NCBI GenBank assembly: GCA_011033025.1 | Contig: WFMF01000272.1 | Coordinates: 172,077 to 236,076 of the forward strand | DNA: 64,000 nt | Direction of reading: 5' to 3' | Source of the DNA: Beroe forskalii | Lineage: Eukaryota > Ctenophora > Nuda > Beroida > Beroidae | Shown here: in pieces, positions 27,801 through 39,800 of the stretch | Numbering within the stretch: position 1 is the stretch's first letter | Layout of the letters: each line of letters starts with the position of its first letter | Position numbers and translations under genes: made by a program | Notes under the pieces: model-generated | The model's database searches: none | Told to the model about the DNA's origin: nothing | The model's input: the letters and a program-made list of their open reading frames with translations, nothing else

Positions 27801-30800
27801 ATTTTAGTAAGGTCTGTGTGTCTCTACTTAGACAGTAGTTAGCAGTCTGTGTATCGGCTTGTGTTCCTGTCTGTTTACTTGTCTGTCCCTTTTCATGTCT
27901 GTTTATTTGTCTGTCTGTTCTCCAGATCGTCTGTCAGTTCTCATGGCTTTTCAGTGTACTGTTTTATGTTTATCTGTCTGTCCTTCATGCGAGTATGTCT
28001 GTTATATTGTCTGTCTGTTCTCCAATCTGTTTGAGTGTGCCTGTCTGTTTGCTTGTCTGTCTGTCTGTTCTCTTCGCTATCTATTTTCTTTAATGTTTCC
28101 CTGTCTTCATTCCTTCTACTGATTCGTTGTGTCTTATCAGACAGCGAAAAATAGCTCCAGCGGAAAATAGCTCTATATTTCTATAGGCCTGATGAAATCA
28201 TCAAATCTTCGAGTGGTTTACTGATGACACAAAATATGTTCTCATCTCTTTAGTGACATGTTTCTTACGTGGTACTATATCTTTCTCCCTTTGTTTCTTG
28301 TCACTTTATTATTTATTACTTTATTATCGTTATGTCAAATATATACATCAACGTTAGTATCAGTATTATAATATGTACACCTTATATAGTTATATGTCAT
28401 CCATGAGACTCTATTACTGTAACGAGGGTGTGTCACTTGAAATGTCACATGTATTGTTATACGTCGTGTATTCAGAATAACTAAGGTGATTTTACGACAT
28501 CAAATGAATCATGTTGAGCCAAGAATTCAGAGTCATTTAGAGTCATTCTTAAGTTCTTATTAACTGGCTATCATTCCAGTGAGATCTTGAGTAATTACTG
28601 CTAGGTTTAAGGTCGGGTGACGTCAAACAAGTGTTGGACTTGTACTGAGCTGCATGTTTCATGTGATTTCCCGTCAGAAACCAATGACAATCGAGAACAA
28701 AGCATTGATGTATTTTGGTAAAACGTTCTTTATGGTTTTTAGGGTCCTAAAAGCTTCCTAATATATTTGAAAACCAGACAGAAACAGCAGTATTAGAATT
28801 ACAGTTCGTATAAAATAACCCGGGTAGATCGTGACCAGCTTGATCGTGACCGCAGGAGCTTTTTATAAATCCCTGAGCTAATTTGGGTTACTGAGTTAGT
28901 CTGGGTTGGGTGGTTTTCTTACCATACGTACATGTCAGAATAATTCTGGTAATTTAGTGCTTCTGGAATTATTGGATTGAAACTATGTGATGGCTCCATG
29001 CTTTGAATAATTCTAATTTCTTAGAATTCCCAAGAATCCGTAGATTAGGTCATGTCTTAGGCTTAGGGAGCAAGTTAAAAACGTTAAAACGCTGCCAAGA
29101 AGTGTTTTCTGGCAATAAAGATTGCCACATTCACCCTACATATCTGCATCGCTACCTTCTCATTAATTCCAAGTTCCAATAAGGGTCTAAACTACTTCCA
29201 ATGATTTAACGATCACCATATTTCAGAGTCCATTGCTTCGGAGCACGTTGACTGGTATTACGCTCAGAAAGAGATATTTGAGAACCAAGGCTGCACCCTG
29301 AAGGAAATGAACACCAAGTGAGTGCGAAGCTTGCTGGTTTAAATTAGTGTAGCTGACTGTAGGAACCTGACTGTAGGAGAAAATTACTAGATTCCTCAAT
29401 AGGATATATTGTGCACATGCTGATTGCGATTCGAGAATAACATTTGAGTGTAGCGGAGACTGGAGTCAGACAGATTGATTTTAAAGTCTCAAACATTTAC
29501 TGCAACTCCTTGCATTTGTCAGAGTCAACATAAGTCTAGTCAATTCATTGTCGATTCCTTGGAATTGACTTCATTTCCAAGAGTTCATTCTAGCAGCTAA
29601 TTACTCTTTCAACAGAATTAACTCATTTTCTCAGAATTAACTGCTACTTTTCCTCAAAGAAGGCTGCTCAGAGTTAGCTCTGACAATCCACTCTCGCCCC
29701 CTTTCTCTCAGAAAAAACTCTTACAAAATAAACCCCTTCTTTGGTGAAATTAACCCCCTCCCCCTTTACAAATTAACCCCTTTCTCCCAAAGTTAACTAC
29801 CTGGAAGAGAAGATGAAGCAGGAACGAGAAGAGGCTGAGAGACTGCTCGCACAACAGAGACAGCTGTACGAGACGAAGTTACAGGAGGCAATGGACATGA
29901 ACATGAGCAACCTCTCTTCCTCCTCTAGCAGTGAACACAGTGAGTATTTTTTGTGAATTGTACAGTGTACAGTGAACACAGTGGGTGTGCAATGTATAAT
30001 GTACTGTTTACGGTGTGTATATTGTACTATGTCAGTCTACGTAGTTATTCTGAATCTTTGAACCTACAAAATGTGTAAAATAACCATTGCACAATCTTAC
30101 AATAGTACAATGAAATTGTAGTGTATAATCACAGAACTTACAACATGGGTAGGTACAATGTACATTGTGTACAATATCAAATTTACATTGTTTCCATTTA
30201 AACAATCTAGTGGGAACATTCTTTAGACTATGTATACAAAGATACAAGTGCATATACTCTTCGCAATGCCGTGATATGTATTGAATACATTACACAGCTG
30301 TTAGAAGGTACCACCTGCGTCTAGAGAATGTGTTTTAACACTTGTTTTAAAACACTGCACCCAACAGACCTTCTCATCACAGTTCAAACTAACACTGAGC
30401 AGTGTGCACAGTGCACACGAATAAGAGGCTACTGTAAGTGACGTCATTATCAAAGTTTAAAATGATAGATTGAGGCTTCACATCGCATTTTTCTCATACG
30501 TGGCTTCTATTTAAACTATTTTCCTGAAATATTTGTGTCCCTGGAATGCAGGAATTATCCTTGAATTTTTCGCCCTGAATTTAACCTATCAAGTGGTAAA
30601 GTGGGAAGTTCTATAAAATTTACTTCAAAGTTCTGCCTCATTTCGTAGTAATTTTGAAGCCAAATCGCTGTCATACCTCGCGAAACACCCATATATTAGC
30701 ACTTGAGAATACATAATAACACCCCATGCAATACATAAATATTCGACATTTCTGACAAGCCTTTTAATATTATTTAAATGCTGCTGCAGCAGCAAGAGCT

Positions 30801-33800
30801 CTAACCTCAGCTAAGGAATATAGCCCTTATTATTATCATACGTGACATGTTATACAATACAATGTATAGCATTTAAGGAGCAGATAGGAGTATAAGCAGG
30901 TCGCTTAGCCTTCCCTCTGCTTTGGAGACTAACAAGCTCACACAGGGGGGTGTGTATATACGTGTTTATGAGTATACGAGACACGTATACACGATACATA
31001 CATACAATATACATCTGACATTATGTGTCTACATTTTCTGTGTAAGTGTGTTTGGTCATTTGTGCGCGCGCAGTTGCGTGTAAAATTTTGTAATCTGTGT
31101 GTGCGCGCGTTTGCATGTAAATTTTTTGTGCGCGCGAAGTAGACTCTACTTGTCTGTGGACTTTGTCAGAGTCAACCATGGAACTTGGGCCCATTATGTT
31201 GGTATGTCCGGCAGTTTGTGGATACGTATGTGTGTTAATTTGTGTGTACTGTGTTAGTGGTGGTGCGGTTTAATTAATTAGTTATTGCGACGTCTCCCCC
31301 TCTCATTTTCCACCCTATATCATTCCGTATAATATATTCTCCTGCTGCTACGACGCATATGATTATTATTACATCCCACACCGTGTGTTATAGTAGTGTG
31401 GTGCTCTCTAACTAACATACAACGAGTTACTCACTAACTCACTACACACTGTACTGTATAGTAGTGTGATGCTACAAACACTGTGTACATTCTCAGATAT
31501 ACAAACACTTCTAGTCGCTCAAACACAAACACTTACCCCAGACACCAGAACATTTATCCCGAAATGTATTGTGTTAGGAACTTTTTCCCATACTACTCCC
31601 TTCTCGAGCTAAAGTAATTTACTCAGAAATTCAACAAAGCAAAGCAGCAAGATTTACATTAACGGTTACAACTGCTACATTAAAAGCTAAAAGGCAATAC
31701 ACATTACCCGCTTAAGGTTATTAAAAAAGGCTTCAATCCCATTTTAACTAGGAAAATCTCATTACCTCGACAACAATGCAATGCCAGAATGCTAATCAAT
31801 CGGACTTCCGAAATTGGAATGATGCACATTTCTTGATTTCTTCAATGATGTAGTGTTTGCCAACTAGCTTCATGATTCTACCATACAATTAATCAGTCAC
31901 ACTTTGACCTTTAAATAGCACATTTTCTCTGAAAACGAAACTATCATCGCCAACATGCCTCTTTGCACTCAACAAGAGGCAACAGCACATAACTTGTGTA
32001 TATAATATAAAATGTGTTTTGATGTGCTACAACTAGTACTATAGTGCTGACAAAGTATTTTATTAAGTTTCGCGCTCTGTAAAAATATGCGATTTGGTGT
32101 CAGAAATTTACAGTTTTAATGCACCTCTTTTAACCGCCTATTATTATTGCGCGACCTGTTTTGCAAACCAGTGTTAGTTGTAGTTAACAGTAACACCTAA
32201 TTTGCTCAAAATAGATGCCTTGGCACTGAACGGGAGTAGCTGCAGCGTTTGAAAGTGTTTTAGTCGTTCAAAATATGTAAAAACTAACACTTATCACAGC
32301 GTATGTATTCGTTCATTTTTTTGCAATTCTTCAAAGTTTTCACACGAATTCTCAGTAGGTAAAGTAACATCTAACACATCATTATGCTTCCAAGTATTCA
32401 GTTAACAACGTTGACCCATGACCCATTCCTATCCCTCCTCACTCAAAATACTTTGTTTTCCCACTCCTTTTCCTCCCCACTCTCATTCCTTTGTTTTCCC
32501 AAACCTCTATCCCTCCCCCAAGCACCCTCCTTTATTTTCCCACTTCTATCCATCCCTACTAACGTTATTTTGCTTTCCCACCCCTCTATACCCCCACTAA
32601 CAATCCTTTCTCTCAGTCTCGTATACGAAGGAAGAGCTAGCGATAGCACAGCGTGTAGTTAACAAGTCGTCACCTAAACATAGAAAGGGCCTAAGTGCAC
32701 ATAGGCCCTTTTTAATATTTTTGCTTTATTTGAAAGATCTCATCGAGATCTTTCTTCTGGTTTTTATTTCATCAAAAAATATCATTCCTGTGCGAAGTTA
32801 TGAATTTTTAACGATTCGAATTTACATACAATTACATTGCGATAAAAAACTTTAAACGCGTTTTTCTCGAAACTTGATTTTTTCACTTAGGCCCTTTCTA
32901 CATAATTAAGGTGACGAAGTGGTACACGTACCGATACAACAGTCTCACCCCTCTATCCCCCTCCCCCACTAATACTCCTTTGTTTTCCACCCCTCTATCA
33001 CCCCCACTCACATTTCTTTGTTTTCCCAACCCTCTATCACACCCTCACACTACTCTATCCCCCCCCCGTAACTAACCCCCTTGTTTTCCCTCAGTCTCCT
33101 ACACGAAGGAGGAACTAGCGATAGCACAGCGTGTTGTTAACAAGTGGTACACGTACCGGTACAACAGTCTAAAAGAGGAGATCCTACGGAATAGTGTACT
33201 CGTCAAGGAGGCTAACGTCATTGCTATCAACCTGGACAAGCAGGTACGTTTTATGCAATGTTATCGCTATAAACCTGGACAAACAGGTACGTTTTATGAA
33301 AGTATGAAACGTTGTCACTATCAAATTCGACAAATGGGCACTTTGGGGTGGCTATTTTATATGAAAAGCTTGACAACAGTCAACAGCTCCGTTCTCTTGA
33401 GTTTATACTTGTGAATTCAGTATTCACCTTCTACGTTTTAACATGACTGACAAACAGGTATTAATTCTTCTAGCCTCCAGGTGATATCTTTTGTACGTAC
33501 CATACCTTACTTGTAATTGCTTCTAACATTAACGTTAAACATTTGCAAATGTTTTGCAAGTTTTTATTCTTGCCTCACGTCATATTATATTATTTGACGC
33601 AAAACACACAAAAAGATAATATTATGAATTTTCTGTCGCTCGACATATTCCCCGTTATTTAAGTATTTAAATGTAAGGTGCATAAAGTTTTTATAAATTT
33701 GTCGCAAAGCATTCTAACCGACTAACCGAGTAACCGTGACCCGATTTTACGTATGATTATACCCTTTTAAACACAATAATATATAACATAGACACTCAGA

Positions 33801-36800
33801 GACCCTCTCCTTCCACCGCTTTATATTTCTGTCACGCACTGGCAATATACCGTAGTGCAATTAAAATCCACACGAAAAACATACGGTTTCACGTCAAAAA
33901 CGCGCCATTTTGTGCTTTGATAATGACGTCATAATCAGGCGCAGCCTAACGTTATGTGTCAATCCATGAAATTTAAGGAAGCACAGCTGTCAGGATATTA
34001 AGCGATTAATCGGTCCCTGCTTACTTCGGGCATTTAATGTACGTTTTTATTGGTGCGTTTTTATTGGTGGATGTTTTATTTAAGTGGCAATGTGTTCATC
34101 GCATTGCGCACATTTTAGTTTATTTTAAGCCTGAAAAGCTGAAAGAGCTCTCCCTCATGAACTGGAGTCAGGAAACTTTGTGATATTTAATGTTGAAAAT
34201 TCTCCTCAGACATTACAATATATGAGTTGGCATGAGTCGGTAAAGAGAAACACATCGTTTTTTATTTGAACCCGTATCACTAAGTCAAAAGAGAACATTG
34301 AATAGATTAATAGAACTCTCTCATTAAACTCATTTGGGTTAAAATACTTTTGCATTGAACTCATGAAAGCAGTTAGATTATCTGTACTGTAGCATGAGTT
34401 GAATAAAAGACATCTAGTCACGATTCGTTTCTCATAAAGTTACAATCGCAACTTTTTGCAGATTATTATTCAAAAATCATATGTTTCTACTTGTCAACAT
34501 AAGATCAGTATATTTATACAGCACATGCGTTCAAGTGCGCGTGTATGAGTGCTACAATGTATGTATGTATGTATGTATTGCATATTATTCAATAATATTC
34601 AAACTGCCGTCGTACTTGCCAAAAACCGTTACTTATTGCCTAAGTAGTAAAATGTTTACAAACAAGTTTATTGTATTCACATAATATGTTCGTCGAATAG
34701 ACAATATGATCGACTTGTAACGCAGGTTACTCAGAAAATTAGAAATCAGCTCTAAAATTTTGAATAAATCGTTATGGAATTTAGAGAAGGTGGCTCATGT
34801 AAATATCAAAAGGTTAACTTCTCTTCCGAACCGACCGGTGTACTTTACAATTAATCAAGTAATCAAGTCTACTGTGTGTATGTGGAATTTAAGTTTTATC
34901 TGGTGTTACCCGAAACCACTTTACGTTTCCGATCAAATAACGCGCAAATATTCTCCTTTTTGATTAAATAAAATTGTACCTTTAATCTATTTTTAACAAG
35001 TACACGGTAGGGCTGAGCGCGTTACTGTGAAAGTTCTGTAAAGCCTGTAACTTTAACGTGAAACCAGACAGCAAGATAAGATGAAGAATAATTATTAAAT
35101 ATGCAGAAGTTATAATTTGGAAATTTACTTTCGTTTCCCCCTTTCAAGAAATCAAGGTTACAATGCGGAAGTTTTATTCATCTTAAGTGCAATTATTTAT
35201 ATTTTGATAAAAAGTTAAATATTGTAATTTGGAGAAACTTTCGAGTAATGTTAACTAGAATTCAACCAAAATTATCCATTTAACCATGGGACCATGGTTA
35301 AAAAAACATTAAATAGACTACAGAATATCGGAGCAAAATACATGCATAGTCTGTAATCGGGAGAAGAGAGTACAATCCTCTTCATTCCACTTAACTAATA
35401 CTCCATTCCTCTTGCCAGGTTTCATTCCAGTACGCAATTCTCACGCAAACCAAATATTTCGACATTCCACACGAACTGTCCAGCGACGTGCTCGCAAAGA
35501 AGCTGAATTCCAGCAGCCGAACCTCTGCTTCCAACCTCTCAGGTTTGTTCTGTGTATAATAGCATGATATATCCTGAGTAATAATGTACTGTGTATACGG
35601 GGGCTGGCTTTCTATTCACGGTCACGTACAAATTATAGGTGGTTGAGAGTGACGTCATTATCAGGAGTTAGAGTGGAGGGTTGATGACCTAGAACTGCCC
35701 GGTTACTGTTATTTGTGAGCAATGTGTGAGGGCTGGCTGGGAGGGAGGAATCACCTGCGAATACCTCCCGGGCCTAATGATATAAATAGTGTGTTATGGA
35801 CGTACTACTTCAAGGGAGAGGGTCGGAAAATGAAATTAAAATTTTACTACTGTATGGAGCGCGCGAAGATTGGGAGATTGTGTTTTCCGCGCAAAATGAT
35901 GTCACGTGACGACGCGCGCGCTCATAGTCAGAATGTGCGCGCACGTACATTTCAATTCCTCGGGTCTTACGTACATGCATACCTGGAACATATTTTATTC
36001 TGAGGGCATGGCTAATCGCTGATGGCACACGTGCCATAATACGAAGGTAAGCAACTATAATACCTATCTTTGAAAATAATAGTGTGTAATCCCTATTTTC
36101 TGCTTTTTTGGTGTTTAACACATTCAAATACGTACGTAGGTCTGTCGGGAGCCGGTCGCAGTCTCTCCGTTATGAATTTGTCCTTGGCTGGTAAGGCAGC
36201 GAATTGCCGAAGTATCGTGTTTAACCTGATTCTTTTAGCTGTGTCCTGGGATTATTTGTGGGATCAATTAATTGTAAATGTGTACCAGAAAACTTTACGA
36301 TATGCTACCGACGCTACTTATATTGATTTTTAAAAGATTTTCCTTCATTAACCTGTTATACTCATAATTCTGAGAATTTATTACTGTTAATTATAGTGGG
36401 GTAGACTATCAACTTGCTTAATTATTGTTTAAATACCCCTTACATCGAATTAAGTGAAGAAGCGTCATGCTACTAGCTTGAAGGCTTGAGGATTGAGGGA
36501 TGCCATTAGCTCCATTACCTACTTATGTATTGTATCAATACATCAACGCAACGACTAGCTGCTTTATAATCTGCTATTAGAATAGACAACACCATGCCAG
36601 CATACATGCAATATATGCCTAACATCTGTCTGTTTGGGTTGATTGGGGATCACATTATCTGCTAATGAGCTAATGGGATGATTATTTGTGTTCGTGATTG
36701 TAAGGAAATTATACCCTGTTATATCTCGTTAGATGATTACTGTGACTACAATCACTAAATAACAAGCAACCTGTTTTCAGTATCCGTTATCAGATTATCC

Positions 36801-39800
36801 AATTTTATCCTGCATGTGACCGGGAATTAGTTGGACAGCATTTCAGATTCTGAATGTCAAAACTTCGGGATTTTCATTGAAGTACCTATTAAAATTCAAA
36901 ATGCATCACGTATGATATGCTAAAATGATCTCAATTCAGGTCTCAATTCGCCGAAGAGAAGTTTATCTCTGGCTAACCTGGCATCGCCCATGAAGAGCAG
37001 TCGATCGGGAAGTCCCAATTTAGGTAGGAAGAATTATCCTTGCATGGTTATTCAGAAGGATGTCAAAAACATTCATAGTTCTGTAGCTATTGGAAAAAGA
37101 CAATGTAAGTTATGAGCATTTAACGACTGCAATTTTACCGTATTCGGAATTAGCGACAAGTTTGACACCCTACCGTATACATATGTGTATCAAGTATATG
37201 GTAAACATTTTCACATGTCGAGCACGTGTATCCAAGCATTTACTCAATCCCTGACCACCTCATCTTCAGTGCGTAAGTCTGGCTCTAAAGACCTAGACAG
37301 AACGCTAGACAGAACCCTGGACAGATCTCTGGACACCTCATCCCGTTCCAAGTACCCTGAAAGCAAGGGATCCTTGCCTGGTGGTCGAAGTAACGGACAA
37401 GAGATCCGGAATGCGGACTCACTGGGCCCTGGACAAGTTCCGTCGTCGACTGGATGAAATGCGGGAGATGCTGTGCAATCCGCCCACGACACCCGTCCCT
37501 GCGTCCAAAGATCCGTTCTATGAGCGCCTTCCGTGGTTCAGTCTCGTGGGCAGGGCTAGTGTGTCCCTGAAAAACCTCATGCATGGTTAGTCTACTTTAC
37601 AGAAATCGAAACTCGTTCGTTGACTCACTGAAACTCTGGCAAGACTTCAGACCTCTCATGGATTTCCTTTTATTGGTGTGATTTCCTGTTTCTTCTAGTT
37701 CCCCAATATCAAATATTGTCACTCCCACAGCTCCATCTTGGAACTACATTTTCTTGACTCCCACATTACTTCCCCATCCCCAAGGAATCCACATTCAACC
37801 TTTGCTTCCCCCTTTACGAGGGATCCACATGATCTTAATTTCCCCCTCCCCCAGGGATCCACATGGTGCACTCAGTGAAGGTGTTAGACCGTGAGGCCCG
37901 CATGCAGGGCTACCTCAAAGTAGCAGTCCAACTAATGCAGGAGGAGAGAAGGAGTAACTCCACTCCCTCCTCGGTAGAGTTCCGAGAACAGGGCATGGAG
38001 GATAACAACATCTCGAGTGCTGTGTCCATATCCACCCTGGCGAGCAGTATCTTCAGTGCTGGGGACCTGAGGAGGGTCGGGTATAACCATAACAACAATA
38101 ATAACAACAACAAGAGTACGAGTAGTAGCAGTGAGGAGGGAGGGTCACAGGATACAGGTGGGTGGATTGTAAATGGTGTCAGTTGCATTAAAATCATTTA
38201 AACTGGATATCTGGTTTATTTAGGTTCGATAAAATTCGGTTCTTAGGCCCAACTTTCCATGAATTGTGGATACAGTGAAACTACCATGAATTATGGATAC
38301 AGTGAAACTCATAATTGTAGTACCTAAAATCGCTTTCCCCTTATCATTTTAATTCCGTAGCGGAGCCTCAGCCTGAGGAAGAAGAAGGGGGTGAATGTGG
38401 GGAGCTGAAGATAGGATCCAAACTCACCTTTATCATCACTGTAATGCAGCTCTCTAACCTGGCACCTCACTTCATAGAGGCTTTCGTGCAGTTCAGATTC
38501 CTCAACAAGGTTTATGATAGTTCTTCAGTTTTGAAAGGCGGCACTGAAACGAATTTTGAAAGGCTGTACACTATTCCTGATTCTTTTATATGTTTGGTAT
38601 CTAGTCTGACATTTTGAGATTTTTTCCTGTTCCCAATCGCGTTTTTGTTTTACAAAAAGGCATTGAGAAAAGGTTAGCAGAGATCGTGTTTTGTGGGGGT
38701 TGTGTGTATACTACCTTTACGCGTACTGTTAAATCTGAAATAGGTAGTGGTGCTGCGCGCGACCGATTTTGGTCGTATGTACGTACGTACGTATGCTCCA
38801 TTTTCAAGCATTCAACTGCTCCTTTATAATATCACTCGCGCCAATATAGCTTGGTGTAGTGGCATCCTGTGCAATCTGCACTACAGCTGCTAAAATACAG
38901 GTATTCTGGTTCAATGCTCTGTTCATCATAATGTTGAAGCATTGATTCTTTTTCAAAAACTTCATCATTCTTTAATTTCATCAAACTTTTCAATGATAAG
39001 AGTTAAATGAATTTCTTGAAATTCTCCATCAAATTTTTATTGGGTTTCAATCAAATTAACATTTTTTCTTTAATAGGACACAATTGACAAGAAGCAATTT
39101 GTGTACGATCCATCATGATTGACTTTAGCAATTGTGTTGAGGAAAGTAAGAAATGAAAATTTGTCCCGGTACGTCATGAATTTACGGTATCTGAATCATG
39201 GGCCTTGGCTAGAAAGATTTTTTATAATCTTTCTCGTTATGTTCAAGTTGGCACAGATGATCATAAAATCACAAATTTTGACGCCCAAGAAGAACATTAA
39301 ACTTGGTTGAATATCAATAGTCACCATGAGCAATCCTCGATCAAGTTTTTATTTTAAAGTGAGCTCTGACTGTGATATCTGAGCAACATAAACTCAAACT
39401 ACAGAAACCTTTAAGGACAGAAAATAAAGTCATTTCGTGTGATATAATTATTGTCATCAATGGAAACGCTTGATGTGGGCAAGAGACGTCGCACAATTCA
39501 CAAAACTCAAAACGAAACAACCAAGAATGAATGGGTACGCGCGCAAACAGAACATGGCAGGTGTTGCGCGCAAACAGAACATGGCATGTGTTGCGCGCGC
39601 AATAGAATGCACGTGCGACTAGTGATCACGTACGTTTCATGAAATCTAAGCGCTCGCCGAGGTTATAGAAAACGAGCGCAATTGTTTTGTTCAGTTTATA
39701 CTCACGAATGGAATATTTATAAAATTGATAATTGATTCGATGACTCATGATGATGATGTTACACTTGATACAAAAGCGCATGCCGCATTATCGTCACCTC

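Larger units (their letters stand above)
32420..33094 (+). repeat. Pyrimidine-rich minisatellite in the acceptor region of exon 16
   Basis: Loose units of about 45 bases with the pattern TTTGTTTTCCCA..CCTCTATC-CCCCACTAA recur between 32420 and 33090, on both sides of the exon-16 fragment at 32617. The last unit supplies the acceptor of the true exon at 33095. Confidence 0.7.
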
